DNA from: Pseudomonadota bacterium
GTDB lineage: Bacteria; Pseudomonadota; Alphaproteobacteria; Rhizobiales; Rhizobiaceae
NCBI GenBank assembly: GCA_023387775.1
Contig: JAEWHN010000014.1
Coordinates: 1 to 23,654 of the forward strand
Direction of reading: 5' to 3'
Length of the DNA: 23,654 nt
A program made the translations under genes and the position numbers. Below are positions 1 through 7,358 of this stretch, in pieces. Below the pieces are notes generated by a model. The model was not told where the DNA came from. It did no database searches and was given only the letters and a program-made list of their open reading frames with translations. Numbering within the stretch: the first letter of the stretch is position 1; every line of letters begins with the position of its first letter.

Positions 1-1
1 A

Positions 2-433
2 GCCGGGGCGGCGCATGTGCTCAACGCCACGGCGGCGGATTTCGTCGCGACGCTGGGGGCGGTGATGAAGGAGGAGCAGCCGCGCATCTTCCTCGACGCC
101 GTGACCGGGCCGCTGGCGGGCGCGATCTTCGACGCCATGCCGAAGCGGGCGTGCTGGATCGTTTATGGCAGGATGGACCCGTCGGCCACGGCCATTCCGC
201 AGCCCGGCCAGCTCATCTTCATGCAAAAGCGCATCGAGGGGTTCTGGCTGACCGAATGGATGCGGCACACGCCGCCTGAGCGCAAGATGCAGGCGGCGAT
301 GGAAGCCCAGAAGCGCTTCGCCGACGGGCGCTGGTCGACTGACGTGACGGCGGTGGTGCCGCTTGCCGAGGCGATGTCGCGCGTGCCGGCGGAACTTGCC
401 AAGCCGAACGGCAAGGTTTTTATCCGGCCTTAA
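2..433 (+). CDS. Zinc-binding alcohol dehydrogenase / quinone oxidoreductase family protein, C-terminal part (5' end outside window)
   Basis: The reading frame is open from the first bases of the window (codon phase starting at base 2) and ends at TAA 431-433, so the gene begins upstream. The visible 143 residues read like the C-terminal half of the medium-chain dehydrogenase/reductase superfamily: a Rossmann-type stretch in which a GAAHVLNAT segment precedes FLDAVTGPLAG (loss of the cofactor-bound intermediate strand), then a GRMDP turn, and a final segment ending NGKVFIRP, typical of quinone-oxidoreductase-like members. These enzymes use NAD(P)H on quinones, enones or alcohols; the substrate cannot be told from this fragment, and the N-terminal catalytic domain is not visible. 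A GTG at 17 could be mistaken for the start, but the frame continues upstream in family-like sequence. The gene converges on the RND pump gene, with a palindrome between them. Confidence 0.8.
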   Translation, partial: AGAAHVLNATAADFVATLGAVMKEEQPRIFLDAVTGPLAGAIFDAMPKRACWIVYGRMDPSATAIPQPGQLIFMQKRIEGFWLTEWMRHTPPERKMQAAMEAQKRFADGRWSTDVTAVVPLAEAMSRVPAELAKPNGKVFIRP

Positions 434-440
434 GGAGCTT

Positions 441-460
441 CCCTCCCCTCGAGGGGAGGG
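441..460. terminator. Perfect 20-bp palindrome between convergent genes, candidate bidirectional terminator
   Basis: Bases 441-460 form a perfect inverted repeat (10-bp arms, CCCTCCCCTC and its complement) sitting in the 38-bp gap between two convergent stop codons. No T-tract follows on either strand, so it is a weak intrinsic terminator at best. Its C/G-run character resembles the longer repeat at 12840-12919, so it may belong to the same class of intergenic repeat. Confidence 0.45.
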
Positions 461-471
461 AGGGGCGGCGG

Positions 472-3400
472 CTACTCCGCCGGCTCGGTATTGGCGTAGG
501 CAGCTTCCTGAAGTTCGCGCTTCAGGCGTGCCTCTTCCTCGACCTTCGGGGTGACGAAGCGGCCGAGAAGCAGATAGGCGACCGGGGTGAGGAACAGCGT
601 CGAGGCCGTGGCGAGGCCGAGGCCGCCGACGATGACCCAGCCGAGCGCAATGCGCGCTTCCGCGCCGGCGCCTGAGGCCAGCACCAGCGGCAGGCCGCCG
701 AGGACGGTGCAGATCATGGTCATCATCACCGGGCGCAGGCGGATGTTGGCGGCTTCCTCGATCGCCTCGCGCACGCTCATGCCGCGGTCGCGCAACTGGT
801 TGGCGAACTCCACGATGAGGATGCCGTTCTTGGCCATGATGCCGACGAGCATGACGAGGCCGATCTGGCTGTAGGCGTTGAGGCTAGTGCCGGTCAGCAG
901 CAGGGCAAACACCGCACAGGCGAGGCCGAGCGGGACGGTGGCCATGATGATGACGGCGCTGACGAAGCTTTCGAACTGCGCCGCCAGCACCAAGAGGATG
1001 ATGACCAGCGCAAAGCCGAACACGATCGTCATGCCGCTCGTGCTTTCGCCGAGCGTGGCGGCTTCCGCCAGCGGCACGAGCCGGCTGCCGGGCGGCAGCA
1101 GCGGCGCGGCGATCTGCTGGGCGCGCTTCAGCGCATCGCCAAGCGCGAAGTCGGGCGCCAGGCTTGTGGTGATCGCCACCGAACGCATCTGCTGCTCGCG
1201 CGACAAGGATGGCGGCACGGCGCGCTCGGTGAGCCTGGCGATGGTGGCCATAGGCACGTAGCGGCCGTCGCCCGTCCTGACGAAGATGTTTTCCAGGTCG
1301 GTCGGATCGTTGATCGGATTGGTGGTCGAGACGAGCTTCACGTCGAAGCTGCGATCGTCGATGAACACCTTGCCGATCTGGCGGCCGTCGAGCACGGCCT
1401 GGATAGCTTCGGAGAGACCGCTGATGTCGATGCCGAGGTCGGAGGCGCGCTCGCGGTCGAGCTCGACGGAAAGTTGCGGCTGGGTGGCGTCGGTCGTCAG
1501 GCGCGGCTGCTGGAAGCCGGGCTCCTTTTCCATCTCGGCGATGATCTTTCCCGCCGCCGCGCCGAGGTCGGCATAGCTGTTGCCGACGATCGCGAATTGC
1601 AGGCCGCTGCCGGCACCACGAATGCCCAGGCTGTTGGGCGCGATGGGGAAGGCGCGCACGCCGGGCACCTGGGTGAGCAGGCCGTTCATCTGCGTTGCGA
1701 TCTGCTGCTGCGTGCGCTCGCGCTTCTCCCACGGCGCCAGCGAAATGACCATGAAGCCGCTGTTGAACGAGCCGCCCTGGCCGGCGCTGGCGAAGGTGCT
1801 CTCGATCTCGCCTGAATCGCGCAGCGGCTGCAGCAACTGCTCGATGCGGCTGACCTTCCGTGTGGTGTAGTCGAGGCTGACACCCTGCGGCGCGGAGATG
1901 CGCAGCATGATCATGGAGCGGTCTTCCGGCGGCGTCAGCTCCTGGCGGATGAGGCCGAAGGCGCCGTAGGCGGCGCCGGCGAAGAGTATGGAAGCGATCA
2001 CCACCAGCGCCGGCGCATTGAGGCAGGCGGCGAGGCAGCGGCGGTAGAGGCCCGCAAGCACGATGCCGACCCGGCCGGCAACGCCGCTGTGGGCATGTTC
2101 GCCCGAGTGGCCGGCAAGCATGCGCGAGGCAAGCATGGGACACAGCGACAACGCGACCACGGCAGACAGCGACACGGAGATGGCGAGCACGAAACCGAAC
2201 TCGCGGAACAGACCGCCGGTCTGGCCGGGCAGGAAGGAGAGCGGGATGAACACCGCCGCCAGCGTCGCCGTGGTGGCGACCACCGCGAAGAACACTTCCT
2301 GCGTGCCGAGCACGGCTGCGGCCCGCGGGCCTATGCCTTCGTTGCGGCGGCGCACGATGTTTTCCAGCACCACGATGGCGTCGTCGACGACGAGGCCGGT
2401 GGCCAGCACCAGCGCCAGCAGGGTGAGGATGTTGATTGAGAAGCCGGCAAGATAGATCGCCGCGATGGTGCCGATCAGCGCCACCGGCATGGCCAGGCCC
2501 GGAATGAGCGTGGCGCGCCAGTCGAGCAGGAACAGGTAGATGATAAGCAGGACGATCGAGACTGAAAGGATCAGCGCGATCTGCACCTCGTGCACCGCGC
2601 CCTTGACGAAGCTGGCATCGTCGCTGGTGACGCGGATGGACATGCCCTGCGGCAAGGTCTGCTGGATCTTCTCGGCCGCCGCGCGCACGCCATCGGAAAT
2701 GTCGAGCGTGTTGGACTGCGCCTGGCGGATGATGCCGATGCCGATGCCGGTCTTGCCGTCGGAGCGCAGCGAGGAGACGCCGATATCGGGCCCGAGCGTG
2801 ACGGTGGCGACATCGCCAAGCCGCGTGTTTTCGCCGAGCACCAGATTTTCGAAAGCTTCCGGCGTTGTCACCGAGGCGGTCGTGCGCACGATGATGCTCT
2901 GGGCGTTGGTGCTCAAAGCGCCCGAGGGCGTGTCGAGCGCGATCGAGCCCAGCGCGTTGCGGATGTCGGCAATGGTCAGGCCGACGCTGGCGAGCCTGGT
3001 CTGGTTGACGTCGATGCGGAAGATCTTCTCGCGGTCGCCGTAGACCTGCACATCGGCCACGCCCGGCACCGCGGAGAGCGTATCGACGATCTGGTCTTCC
3101 ACCAGGATCGTCATGTCCTCCACCGACATGGTGTCGGAGGTGACCGCCAGACGCATCACCGCGTCGGCATTGGCGTCGGCCTTGACGATGCGCGGGGTGT
3201 CGGCGTCGTCCGGCAGCTGGTTGGCGACCCGCCCGACGGCATCGCGCATGTCGGAGGCGGCGACGTCGAGATTGACGCCGTCGCCGAACTCGACGGTGAC
3301 GCGGCTGCGGCCGTAGGACGAGCTGGACGAGATCGACTTGACGCCGCTGACGCGCGAGACCGCGCCTTCGAGCACGGCAGTCAGCTCGCGGTCGATGGTC

Positions 3401-3600
3401 TCGGCCGCCGCACCTGAATAGTTGGTGGTGATGGTGATGACCGGCCGGTCGACGTCCGGCAGCTCGCGCACCTCGACGCCGAAGAAGGCGGCGATACCGG
3501 CGACGATGATGAGTACGTTGAGGACGAAGGCGAGGACCGGGCGGCGCACGAACAGCGCTGTCGAGCCTTTTTCCTCGCCCCCCTTGTGCAATTCCGTCAT
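472..3600 (-). CDS. RND-type multidrug efflux pump, inner-membrane permease (HAE1 family, AcrB/MexF-like)
   Basis: This 1042-residue protein is a proton-driven inner-membrane exporter that would work as a trimer with a periplasmic adaptor and an outer-membrane channel. It has the RND plan: a first membrane helix (about 17-40), a large periplasmic domain, a helix bundle (about 340-540), a second periplasmic domain and a final bundle. The proton-relay acids are present as adjacent Asp 406 and 407 in GLVVDDAIVVLEN, which points to the hydrophobe/amphiphile (HAE1) branch rather than metal exporters, and the matching lysine is Lys 924 in GIMAKNG. I chose the ATG at 3600 because a GGAGAGGGG ribosome site lies just upstream and the adaptor gene ends only 13 bases earlier; a longer in-frame start at 3702 would overlap that gene. 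No outer-membrane channel gene is in the window. Substrates are unknown. Confidence 0.95.
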   Translation of the reverse strand: MTELHKGGEEKGSTALFVRRPVLAFVLNVLIIVAGIAAFFGVEVRELPDVDRPVITITTNYSGAAAETIDRELTAVLEGAVSRVSGVKSISSSSSYGRSRVTVEFGDGVNLDVAASDMRDAVGRVANQLPDDADTPRIVKADANADAVMRLAVTSDTMSVEDMTILVEDQIVDTLSAVPGVADVQVYGDREKIFRIDVNQTRLASVGLTIADIRNALGSIALDTPSGALSTNAQSIIVRTTASVTTPEAFENLVLGENTRLGDVATVTLGPDIGVSSLRSDGKTGIGIGIIRQAQSNTLDISDGVRAAAEKIQQTLPQGMSIRVTSDDASFVKGAVHEVQIALILSVSIVLLIIYLFLLDWRATLIPGLAMPVALIGTIAAIYLAGFSINILTLLALVLATGLVVDDAIVVLENIVRRRNEGIGPRAAAVLGTQEVFFAVVATTATLAAVFIPLSFLPGQTGGLFREFGFVLAISVSLSAVVALSLCPMLASRMLAGHSGEHAHSGVAGRVGIVLAGLYRRCLAACLNAPALVVIASILFAGAAYGAFGLIRQELTPPEDRSMIMLRISAPQGVSLDYTTRKVSRIEQLLQPLRDSGEIESTFASAGQGGSFNSGFMVISLAPWEKRERTQQQIATQMNGLLTQVPGVRAFPIAPNSLGIRGAGSGLQFAIVGNSYADLGAAAGKIIAEMEKEPGFQQPRLTTDATQPQLSVELDRERASDLGIDISGLSEAIQAVLDGRQIGKVFIDDRSFDVKLVSTTNPINDPTDLENIFVRTGDGRYVPMATIARLTERAVPPSLSREQQMRSVAITTSLAPDFALGDALKRAQQIAAPLLPPGSRLVPLAEAATLGESTSGMTIVFGFALVIILLVLAAQFESFVSAVIIMATVPLGLACAVFALLLTGTSLNAYSQIGLVMLVGIMAKNGILIVEFANQLRDRGMSVREAIEEAANIRLRPVMMTMICTVLGGLPLVLASGAGAEARIALGWVIVGGLGLATASTLFLTPVAYLLLGRFVTPKVEEEARLKRELQEAAYANTEPAE

Positions 3601-3613
3601 GCCCCTCTCCGGT

Positions 3614-4789
3614 TCACGAGCCGCTGCCGGCGGCGGATGTGTCGGCAGGTGCGGAAGCCGGCGCGCGGGCGATGAGCAGTTCGGCGCCTTCACGCACCAC
3701 ATGGATGCCTTCAGTCACCACCTCGTCGCCCGGCTTCAAGTCGGCTTCCACCAGCACGGTCTCGGAATTGCGTTGGACGACGCGCACCGGCGTGCGCCGG
3801 GCCTTGCCGTTGCGGACCGCCCAGACGAAGGCACCATCGGTGCCCCACTGGATGGCCAGCGGATCGACCGAGGGGTACGTGTCGCCGGCAAAGCCCATGG
3901 CGACCTGGAACGACATGCCGGCGCGCAGGGCGTCATCGGAATTGTCGATGCGGGCTTGAACGCGCAGCGTGCGGCTTTTCTCGTCAAGGCGGCTGTCGAC
4001 GGCGCTGACCGTGCCAGCAAAGGACCGACCCGGGTTCGATATGGGCGTGGCTTCAAGCTTCTGGCCGACGGAGACTGCGCCGGCAAATCGTTCCGGCACC
4101 CAGAAATCGACGACGATGGCAGAGCGGTCGTCGATGGTGGCGACGGTGGTCTGTTGCGTCACGTAATTTCCGGCCTCGATCGGCAGGATGCCGATGAAGC
4201 CCGAAATGGGAGCGACGATGGAGCGGCGCTCGAGCTTGAGCTCGGCGTCGCGCTGGGCGAGCTCGGCATTGTGCAGCGCGACTTCGGCATCGGTGACCTG
4301 CACCAGGCTCGCAGTATTGGAGTTGCGCAGCGCCCGCGTGCGCTCGAGCTTGGCCTTGGCGTCTGAAACCGCCAGCCTGGTGCGCTCCACCGCGATTTCC
4401 TCGGCCTGGGAATCGAGCCGCGCGAGGACCGTGCCGGCCTCGACCAGCGCACCCGAGGCGACGGCCACCTCCGTCATGCGACCGGCCTCGTAGGGCGTGA
4501 CCGCCACCGAGGCGTTGGCGCGGCCGGTGCCGATAGCCTGAAGCCTGTCGTTGATGGTGGCCGAAGCCACCGTCGCGCTTACCACCGCCGTCTGCGGGCC
4601 GCCGCGGGCGGGTCCGCGCCCGCCGCCGGCTGCGGCGGTCGTGGCCTCGGTGCGCGATGCTGCTGCGTCCGCCCAGTCTATGCCCCAGCGCGCCAGGATT
4701 TCCGGCGCGCCCGGAAAGAAACGCACCCAGGCCGCCGCGGCAACGAGAAGGAGAACAAGGGCAAAAGCAATTTGTTTCCAGGCAGCCAT
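3614..4789 (-). CDS. RND efflux periplasmic adaptor (HlyD/MFP family)
   Basis: The 391-residue product is the membrane-fusion partner of the pump encoded immediately downstream. Residues 7-23 form one hydrophobic helix with no lipobox cysteine, so it is probably anchored by its N-terminus. A low-complexity Ala/Gly/Arg stretch (about 42-65) precedes the lipoyl-like half domain around GRMTEVAVASGALV, an alpha-helical hairpin rich in Ala/Glu/Arg (about 130-185), the second lipoyl half at IVAPISGFIG, and then beta-barrel and membrane-proximal domains ending at GDEVVTEG. The start at 4789 has a GGAG ribosome site, puts the hydrophobic helix at the N-terminus and lies below a plausible promoter; the in-frame ATG at 4885 would add 32 residues unlike the family. 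The 13-bp gap to the pump gene indicates one transcript. No dedicated regulator is adjacent on the same strand. Confidence 0.93.
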   Translation of the reverse strand: MAAWKQIAFALVLLLVAAAAWVRFFPGAPEILARWGIDWADAAASRTEATTAAAGGGRGPARGGPQTAVVSATVASATINDRLQAIGTGRANASVAVTPYEAGRMTEVAVASGALVEAGTVLARLDSQAEEIAVERTRLAVSDAKAKLERTRALRNSNTASLVQVTDAEVALHNAELAQRDAELKLERRSIVAPISGFIGILPIEAGNYVTQQTTVATIDDRSAIVVDFWVPERFAGAVSVGQKLEATPISNPGRSFAGTVSAVDSRLDEKSRTLRVQARIDNSDDALRAGMSFQVAMGFAGDTYPSVDPLAIQWGTDGAFVWAVRNGKARRTPVRVVQRNSETVLVEADLKPGDEVVTEGIHVVREGAELLIARAPASAPADTSAAGSGS

Positions 4790-4862
4790 CGGCACTCCAG
4801 GGGTCCCACACAACAATGTCTTTGGCGCCGCTCGCACCTTCTCGGAAGGCGTGACGGCGAGG

Positions 4863-4891
4863 ATTTTAGACGCAAAGCAGCGCAAAGTCAG
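4863..4891 (-). promoter_or_regulatory. Candidate sigma-70-type promoter for the RND efflux operon
   Basis: On the minus strand, CTGACT (bases 4891-4886) is followed after exactly 17 bases by TAAAAT (4868-4863). The -10 box matches TATAAT at five of six positions and the -35 box matches TTGACA at four of six. Transcription would start about 65 bases before the adaptor ATG. Assigned by eye. Confidence 0.4.
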
Positions 4892-4991
4892 TACCGCGCC
4901 TTTATGAAGGGTCGCTTGCCGCAGCGCACCTTAAATATCGGTAATTTTTGGCGGCGGATCGCCGCAAAGGCACGGAAAAACCCGGTGTTGC

Positions 4992-5007
4992 GCGGATTTG
5001 CCTCCGC
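4992..5007 (-). terminator. Weak stem-loop after the RpiR regulator gene
   Basis: A 5-bp stem (GCGGA/TCCGC) with a six-base loop lies directly after the regulator stop codon on the minus strand. A run of five T on that strand follows only about 11 bases later, so it is a poor match to an intrinsic terminator. Confidence 0.25.
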
Positions 5008-5835
5008 TCAGCGCAGCTCTTCCATTTCGCGGATGCGCCGGGCGCTCTCGGCTTCCAGCGCGCGCGTCAGCTCTCCGATCAGCGCCTCGGCAAAGACGAA
5101 AAGTGCTGCCGACGAATCCCAGGAAGAGGGCACCGCGGTTCGCCCGGCAATGACGTAGCGGGCGAAGCGGGCGATCGGCGACAGCCACTGGTCGGTGACG
5201 AGAACGATCTCGACGCCGCGCGCATGCGCCTTCTCGGCCAGCCGGATCAGGCTGTCCTGATAGCGGCGGATGTCGAAGATCAAGAGCACGTCGCGCTTGC
5301 CCATGTCGATCAGGCGGTCGCGCCAGGTGCTTTCCTGGCCGGTGAGGTGAAAAACGTTGGGCCGCACGATTGTGAGGTGGGCGGTCATGTATTGCGCCAC
5401 GGGGTCGGTGAAACGGCCGCCGATCAGGAAGATCTTGGCGCGCGGGTTGGCCAGCCGGACCACGATTTCGCCCATCTGCCTTTCCGTCACGTGGCGGAAG
5501 GTTTCGCGGATGTTGTTCAGCGTGGCTTCCAGCACCGGCGAAGTCTTGCCGCGATCGGGCGCCGGCTCCAGCACCGTGCGCGACAGCGGCGACTGAAGCT
5601 GCGCGGCCAGCTCGTCCTGCAGCGCTGCCTGGAATTCCGGATAGTTGTGAAAGCCAAGCCGCGCCACGAAGCGCAGGATGGTGGGGGAGCTGACGCCCGC
5701 ATGCTGCGAGAAATCCGCGACCGTCTTCAGGCCGATCAGCGGATAGTTGGCGACCAGTGTCTGTGCCGCCCGGCGCTCGCCGGCCGGCATGGTGTCCATG
5801 CGCTCGGAAATCAGTTCAGCGATGCTCGATGCCAT
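5008..5835 (-). CDS. MurR/RpiR-family transcriptional regulator (HTH plus SIS domain)
   Basis: This 275-residue regulator has the two-part plan of the RpiR family. Residues 1-77 form the N-terminal helix-turn-helix domain, with the recognition part around VADFSQHAGVSSPTILRF (39-56) and the family's usual arginine followed by LGFHNYPEF (60-68). Residues about 120-255 form a SIS domain, which in this family usually senses a phosphorylated sugar or a related metabolite; the IFLIGGRFTD strand-loop (135-144) is its first ligand-side segment. I chose ATG 5835 because GAGGGGG sits just upstream and the HTH then starts at the expected distance; the in-frame ATG at 5976 adds 47 residues of unlikely sequence. 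The gene is transcribed away from the catabolic block beginning at 6007, so it is the natural candidate for that block's regulator. Effector unknown. Confidence 0.92.
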   Translation of the reverse strand: MASSIAELISERMDTMPAGERRAAQTLVANYPLIGLKTVADFSQHAGVSSPTILRFVARLGFHNYPEFQAALQDELAAQLQSPLSRTVLEPAPDRGKTSPVLEATLNNIRETFRHVTERQMGEIVVRLANPRAKIFLIGGRFTDPVAQYMTAHLTIVRPNVFHLTGQESTWRDRLIDMGKRDVLLIFDIRRYQDSLIRLAEKAHARGVEIVLVTDQWLSPIARFARYVIAGRTAVPSSWDSSAALFVFAEALIGELTRALEAESARRIREMEELR

Positions 5836-5910
5836 TTCGCCCCCTCTGGCCCGGATCGGAGGGTTTTCACCCGCTCGCGCTCCGTTGGTGCAGCCGCTGC
5901 ACAAACCCAT

Positions 5911-5939
5911 TTGACAAAGTCCGGGAATATGTATGAAAT
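5911..5939 (+). promoter_or_regulatory. Candidate promoter for the catabolic/TRAP operon
   Basis: A perfect TTGACA (5911-5916) is followed after 17 bases by TGAAAT (5934-5939), which matches TATAAT at four of six positions. It lies in the 171-bp divergent gap between the RpiR gene and the hydrolase gene and would give a leader of about 60 bases. This is the best sigma-70-like match I found there, but it is assigned by eye. Confidence 0.4.
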
Positions 5940-5967
5940 CATCCACAAAGACGCAAAGAAATAAAAT

Positions 5968-5985
5968 CCGTACCATACGATACGG
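5968..5985. promoter_or_regulatory. Small inverted repeat, possible RpiR operator
   Basis: CCGTA (5968-5972) and TACGG (5981-5985) form an inverted repeat separated by eight bases, placed between the candidate promoter and the first gene of the catabolic block. A repressor bound here would sit just downstream of the predicted transcription start. The arms are only five bases long, so chance is possible. Confidence 0.25.
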
Positions 5986-6006
5986 CGTCTTGGGGGACTA
6001 AAAGCA

Positions 6007-6804
6007 ATGGGAACTGCGCCGTCCGCAGTGCATGAAGCATCCGCTTCCGTCCGGGTCAGCCGGCGGGAGGGCGCCAGCCCCTATCTGCTGGTCTGCGATC
6101 ATGCGTCGAATTTCATTCCGGCCCAATTCGGCACGCTCGGCCTCGACGAAACCGAGCTGACGCGTCACATCGCCTGGGACCCCGGCGCGCTGCCCGTGAT
6201 CCGCCGCATGGCCGACGCGCTGGACGCGACGCTGGTGGAATCCTGCGTTTCGCGCCTCGTCATCGACTGCAACCGGCCGCTGGATGCGCCGGACCTGATC
6301 TCGCCGGTGAGCGAGACGACGGCGGTGCCGGGCAATGCCGATCTTTCCGAGGCCGACCGGCAGGAGCGCATCGCCCTGTCCTGGCGGCCGTTTCACGATG
6401 CGATCGCCGATGTGGTTGCCGAAAGGCTGGCCGAGGGGCGGGAGACGCGGCTCGTCTCGGTCCATTCCTTCACGCCGGTCTACAAGGGTGTGGACCGCCC
6501 CTGGCACATCGGCATCATCCATGACGAGGACGACAGGCTGGCCGGCCCGATGATCGGCGCGCTGCGCGGCGTGGTCGGCCTGGAGGTGGGCGTCAACGAG
6601 CCCTATTCGCCGGCCGACCGGGTCTATTTCACCCTGGAGCGGCACGGCCGCGCGCGCGGGCTTGCCTGCGCGATGATCGAGATCCGCAACGACGAGATCG
6701 GCGACGAGAGCGGCCAGCGCAAGTGGGCCGAGCTTCTGTCGGCCATCCTGGCCGGCGTCAATCCGGGCCAGCCGAATTTCGCCAACATGACAAGGTCCGC
6801 ATGA
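6007..6804 (+). CDS. N-formylglutamate amidohydrolase (FGase/HutG-like) family zinc hydrolase
   Basis: The 265-residue protein fits the FGase family, zinc-dependent amide hydrolases related to the M14 carboxypeptidase-like fold; the namesake enzyme releases formate from N-formylglutamate in histidine breakdown. Visible family blocks are CDHASNFIP (30-38, likely zinc His 32), AWDPGA (56-61), RLVIDCNRP (83-91), SVHSFTP (151-157, likely second zinc His 153), NEPYSP (197-202) and IEIRND (224-229, candidate catalytic Glu). It opens an operon: its TGA overlaps the DctQ ATG by four bases. A GGGGGA ribosome site lies about ten bases before the ATG. No other histidine-utilisation gene (hutH, hutU, hutI) is nearby, whereas a glutamine-synthetase-like ligase and two dehydrogenases follow, so I infer that it hydrolyses a gamma-glutamyl amide product rather than formylglutamate. 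The family call is firm; the substrate is inference. Confidence 0.88.
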   Translation: MGTAPSAVHEASASVRVSRREGASPYLLVCDHASNFIPAQFGTLGLDETELTRHIAWDPGALPVIRRMADALDATLVESCVSRLVIDCNRPLDAPDLISPVSETTAVPGNADLSEADRQERIALSWRPFHDAIADVVAERLAEGRETRLVSVHSFTPVYKGVDRPWHIGIIHDEDDRLAGPMIGALRGVVGLEVGVNEPYSPADRVYFTLERHGRARGLACAMIEIRNDEIGDESGQRKWAELLSAILAGVNPGQPNFANMTRSA

Positions 6805-7358
6805 TGAGCGTAGCGACGGAAAGAGAGCCGGCCAGGAAGAGCCGGCTGGTCCAGGCGGTGAAACTTTACGTGCGGTATGTCGATGCCGTGAGCCACGGGG
6901 TCGGGCGCTTCGCCATGTATCTCATCTTCCCGATGGGTGCGATCCTGCTCTACTCGACCATCATGCGCGTGATCTTCGGCTATCCGGTCAACTGGATCAT
7001 GGAGATGTCGCAGTTCATGCTCTCGGCCTACTACCTGTTGGGCGGAGCCTATTCCCTGCAGCTCGACGCGCATGTCCGCATGGATCTGTTCTACGGCATG
7101 ATGTCGCCGCGCCGGCGCGCCATCATGGACGCCTTCACCGTGCTGGCCGTGATCTTCTACCTCGTGGTCCTGTTCCGGGCCGGGGTTTCCTCGACCGAAT
7201 ATTCCATCACCTACAGCCAGAAGAACTACACCGCCTGGGCGCCGCTGCTGTGGCCTATCAAGGCCCTGATGACGTTCGGCATCTTTCTGATGCTGCTGCA
7301 AACCATCGCCACCTTCTTCAAGGACGTGGCCGAAGCACGTGGGAAGTCGCTGGCATGA
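6801..7358 (+). CDS. TRAP transporter small permease subunit, DctQ type
   Basis: This 185-residue protein is the four-helix small membrane subunit of a tripartite ATP-independent periplasmic transporter, which uses the sodium gradient. Hydrophobic helices lie at about 36-56, 66-86, 108-128 and 148-170. The conserved DctQ segment DAHVRMDLFY (89-98) is present in the loop after helix two. The start at 6801 overlaps the previous stop as ATGA; a second ATG directly follows and would be equally possible. The stop in turn overlaps the DctM start by four bases, so hydrolase, DctQ and DctM are translationally coupled. Confidence 0.93.
   Translation: MMSVATEREPARKSRLVQAVKLYVRYVDAVSHGVGRFAMYLIFPMGAILLYSTIMRVIFGYPVNWIMEMSQFMLSAYYLLGGAYSLQLDAHVRMDLFYGMMSPRRRAIMDAFTVLAVIFYLVVLFRAGVSSTEYSITYSQKNYTAWAPLLWPIKALMTFGIFLMLLQTIATFFKDVAEARGKSLA

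Noticed and set aside
2590..3417. 275-codon plus-strand frame within the RND pump gene
   Set aside because: Shadow of the RND pump on the opposite strand, with the same Asp/His/Arg-rich antisense composition.
5008..5976. Longer RpiR form starting at 5976
   Set aside because: The additional 47 residues look non-coding and cover the promoter region; ATG 5835 has a good ribosome site and gives normal family length.
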